Assembly (NCBI GenBank): GCA_013214715.1
Contig: JABSSB010000190.1
Span: 1 to 8,007, forward strand
Source: Paracoccaceae bacterium
GTDB taxonomy: Bacteria > Pseudomonadota > Alphaproteobacteria > Rhodobacterales > Rhodobacteraceae
Direction of reading: 5' to 3'
DNA: 8,007 bases
Shown here: piece by piece, positions 7,021 to 8,007 of the stretch
Layout of the letters: each line of letters begins with the position of its first letter
How positions within the stretch are numbered: the first letter of the stretch is position 1
The notes under the pieces: model-generated
Seen by the model: only the letters and a program-made list of their open reading frames with translations
What the model was told of the DNA's origin: nothing
Databases searched by the model: none
Program-made: the position numbers and the translations under genes

Positions 7021-7365
7021 TCAAGCCTCGCCCTGATCATCGCCATAGAACGGGGTCATCTGTGCGACAATGACCGCGTTTTCATCCAAAGCCCGCTGCA
7101 TCAGCGCGCGTTCATCCCCGTCGATCTCATGGCCCTGGGCCTCACGCTCGGCCAGCGTGCCATAGCCGGTGACATCCAGCGGGGCGAGGTCCGCCTGCTT
7201 CAGCACTGCCACCGATTCGCGCACGGCCTCGGCCTCATCCACGCCCGAGGCATAGATCATCAGCCCCGCGCCGCTGGCCCCATCGGGCAAGCCATCACCT
7301 GATTTGCGCCCGACCTGCACCAACAGCGTATACACCTGTTGCGGCTTTTTCGGCTTCTCGCCCAT
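7021..7365 (-). CDS. Hypothetical protein, 114 residues, between dapD and dapE
   Basis: I do not recognise a named family. The protein is small, soluble and acidic at its C-terminus, with no signal peptide or membrane segment. It reads as an alternating alpha/beta fold: strand VYTLLVQVG (11-19), strand AGLMIYASG (33-41), helix DEAEAVRESVAVLKQADL (43-60), then LDVTGYGTLAERE (63-75) and a final strand AVIVAQMTPFYG (97-108). This order suggests a small ferredoxin-like domain, which is inference only. A strong AGGAAAGG ribosome site sits 7 bases before the ATG. The gene lies 14 bases after the GlsB-type gene and 3 bases before the HAD gene, so it is co-expressed with dapD and dapE. Codon use is like its neighbours, and the ordered composition supports a real gene. 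It could be an accessory or regulatory protein, but nothing shows this. Confidence 0.8.
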   Translation of the reverse strand: MGEKPKKPQQVYTLLVQVGRKSGDGLPDGASGAGLMIYASGVDEAEAVRESVAVLKQADLAPLDVTGYGTLAEREAQGHEIDGDERALMQRALDENAVIVAQMTPFYGDDQGEA

Positions 7366-7372
7366 GGCTTGA

Positions 7373-7380
7373 CCTTTCCT
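7373..7380 (-). promoter_or_regulatory. Strong ribosome binding site for the 114-residue protein
   Basis: The minus strand reads AGGAAAGG, ending 7 bases before the ATG at 7365. It partly overlaps the TAA stop of the upstream membrane protein gene (7382-7380). It is the clearest Shine-Dalgarno sequence in the window and fixes the start. Confidence 0.7.
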
Positions 7381-7628
7381 TACCGGCGGATCGCCCGGCC
7401 CAGAACAATCAGCAAGCAGGCTCCGCCAAAACCCACCACCCCCTGCGCCAGCCAGGTCTGCCGCGCCTCAAGCCCGACCACACTCAGCAGCCAATTGGCC
7501 AGCATCGCACCAATGATGCCGAGCAGGATGTTGGCAAACAAACCCGTATCGGCCCGCATCACCTTTGACGCGATCCAGCCCGCAAAGCCACCCATGATCA
7601 GGGCGGCGATCCAACCAATCCCCTCCAT
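7380..7628 (-). CDS. GlsB/YeaQ/YmgE family small membrane protein
   Basis: This 82-residue integral inner-membrane protein has three predicted hydrophobic helices at about 4-22, 29-50 and 59-77, with short charged links (SKVMRAD, LEARQT) and a basic end (GRAIRR). The pattern GWIAALIMGGFAGWIA, followed by GLFANILLGIIGAMLANWLL, is characteristic of the transglycosylase-associated/GlsB family. Members are often linked to general stress responses, but their molecular function is not established and the 'transglycosylase-associated' name is historical. The ATG shares one base with the dapD stop (TGATG), so translation is likely coupled to dapD. Length is typical of the family. Confidence 0.92.
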   Translation of the reverse strand: MEGIGWIAALIMGGFAGWIASKVMRADTGLFANILLGIIGAMLANWLLSVVGLEARQTWLAQGVVGFGGACLLIVLGRAIRR

Positions 7629-8007
7629 CAGTCGCGCAACAGTTCGTTGATGCCGGTTTTCGACCGGGTCTTTTCATCCACCCGCTTCACGATGACCGCG
7701 CAATAGAGGCTGACATTGTTTTTGGACGGCATCGAGCCTGCAACAACAACCGAATAGGGCGGCACTTCGCCATACATGACTTCGCCCGTGTCGCGATCAA
7801 CGATCTTGGTAGACTGGCCGATAAACACACCCATGCCAAGGACGGAGCCTTCGCGCACAATCACGCCTTCAACCACTTCAGAGCGCGCGCCGATAAAGCA
7901 GTTGTCTTCGATGATCGTCGGGCCCGCCTGCATCGGCTCCAACACGCCGCCAATGCCAACGCCGCCCGACAGATGCACATTTTTGCCGATCTGCGCACAG
8001 GAGCCCA
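7628..8007 (-). CDS. dapD: 2,3,4,5-tetrahydropyridine-2,6-dicarboxylate N-succinyltransferase, C-terminal part
   Basis: Only the last 125 residues are in the window; the frame stays open to the right edge, so the rest (roughly 150 residues in this family) lies beyond. DapD transfers succinate from succinyl-CoA to tetrahydrodipicolinate in the cytoplasm, the first step of the succinylase branch of lysine/diaminopimelate synthesis. The visible part is the left-handed beta-helix built from hexapeptide repeats: GSCAQIGKNVHLSGGVGIGG, then IIEDNCFIGARSEVVEGV and REGSVLGMGVFIGQSTKI. It is followed by the DapD C-terminal region with VPPYSVVVAGSMPSKN. An internal GTG at 7978 could be mistaken for a start, but coding clearly continues upstream. 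The stop overlaps the start of the membrane protein gene. Confidence 0.97.
   Translation of the reverse strand, partial: GSCAQIGKNVHLSGGVGIGGVLEPMQAGPTIIEDNCFIGARSEVVEGVIVREGSVLGMGVFIGQSTKIVDRDTGEVMYGEVPPYSVVVAGSMPSKNNVSLYCAVIVKRVDEKTRSKTGINELLRD

Noticed and set aside
1..8007. CRISPR array, tRNA, rRNA, riboswitch or defence system
   Set aside because: No regularly spaced repeats, cloverleaf structures or defence-type domains were seen. Nearly all of the window is accounted for by coding sequence.

Overview
The window is a compact stretch of GC-rich bacterial chromosome with every supported gene on the minus strand, so genes are read from high to low coordinates. Protein style suggests an alphaproteobacterium of the Rhodobacteraceae (Roseobacter group). 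The clues are a DapD/DapE succinylase lysine pathway, the form of the RNase R N-terminus, an MltB-type transglycosylase with a C-terminal peptidoglycan-binding domain, and high-GC codon use. This placement is inference from protein character, not from a database search.

The right-hand block (8007 down to 4197) looks like one tightly packed operon. It holds the C-terminal part of dapD, a GlsB/YeaQ-type small membrane protein, an unrecognised 114-residue protein, a HAD phosphatase, dapE, an ElaA/YjcF-like GNAT acetyltransferase and a DUF2064 (TIGR04282-like) GT-A glycosyltransferase-fold protein. Junctions are 1- or 4-base overlaps or gaps of 3 to 14 bases. DapD and DapE catalyse the succinylation and desuccinylation steps of meso-diaminopimelate/lysine synthesis. 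The genes between and after them have no known place in that pathway. A GC-rich hairpin followed by four T's (4158-4181) lies just after the last gene and probably ends this unit.

The left-hand block (4118 down to 1) holds rnr (RNase R), then after a 106-base gap with a small hairpin and a possible promoter, a GH103 lytic murein transglycosylase. The transglycosylase stop overlaps the GTG start of a secreted protein with a SYLF/YSC84-like domain. That last gene runs off the left edge.

Most of the window reads as ordinary housekeeping sequence. The least ordinary points are the abrupt AT-rich shift in the last ~50 bases at the left edge, where the SYLF-like protein stops resembling its family, an 11-residue tandem repeat in the same protein, and the unrecognised protein and GlsB-type protein lodged between dapD and dapE. 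I see no CRISPR array, tRNA, rRNA or intact mobile element, and no convincing new defence or biosynthetic system.
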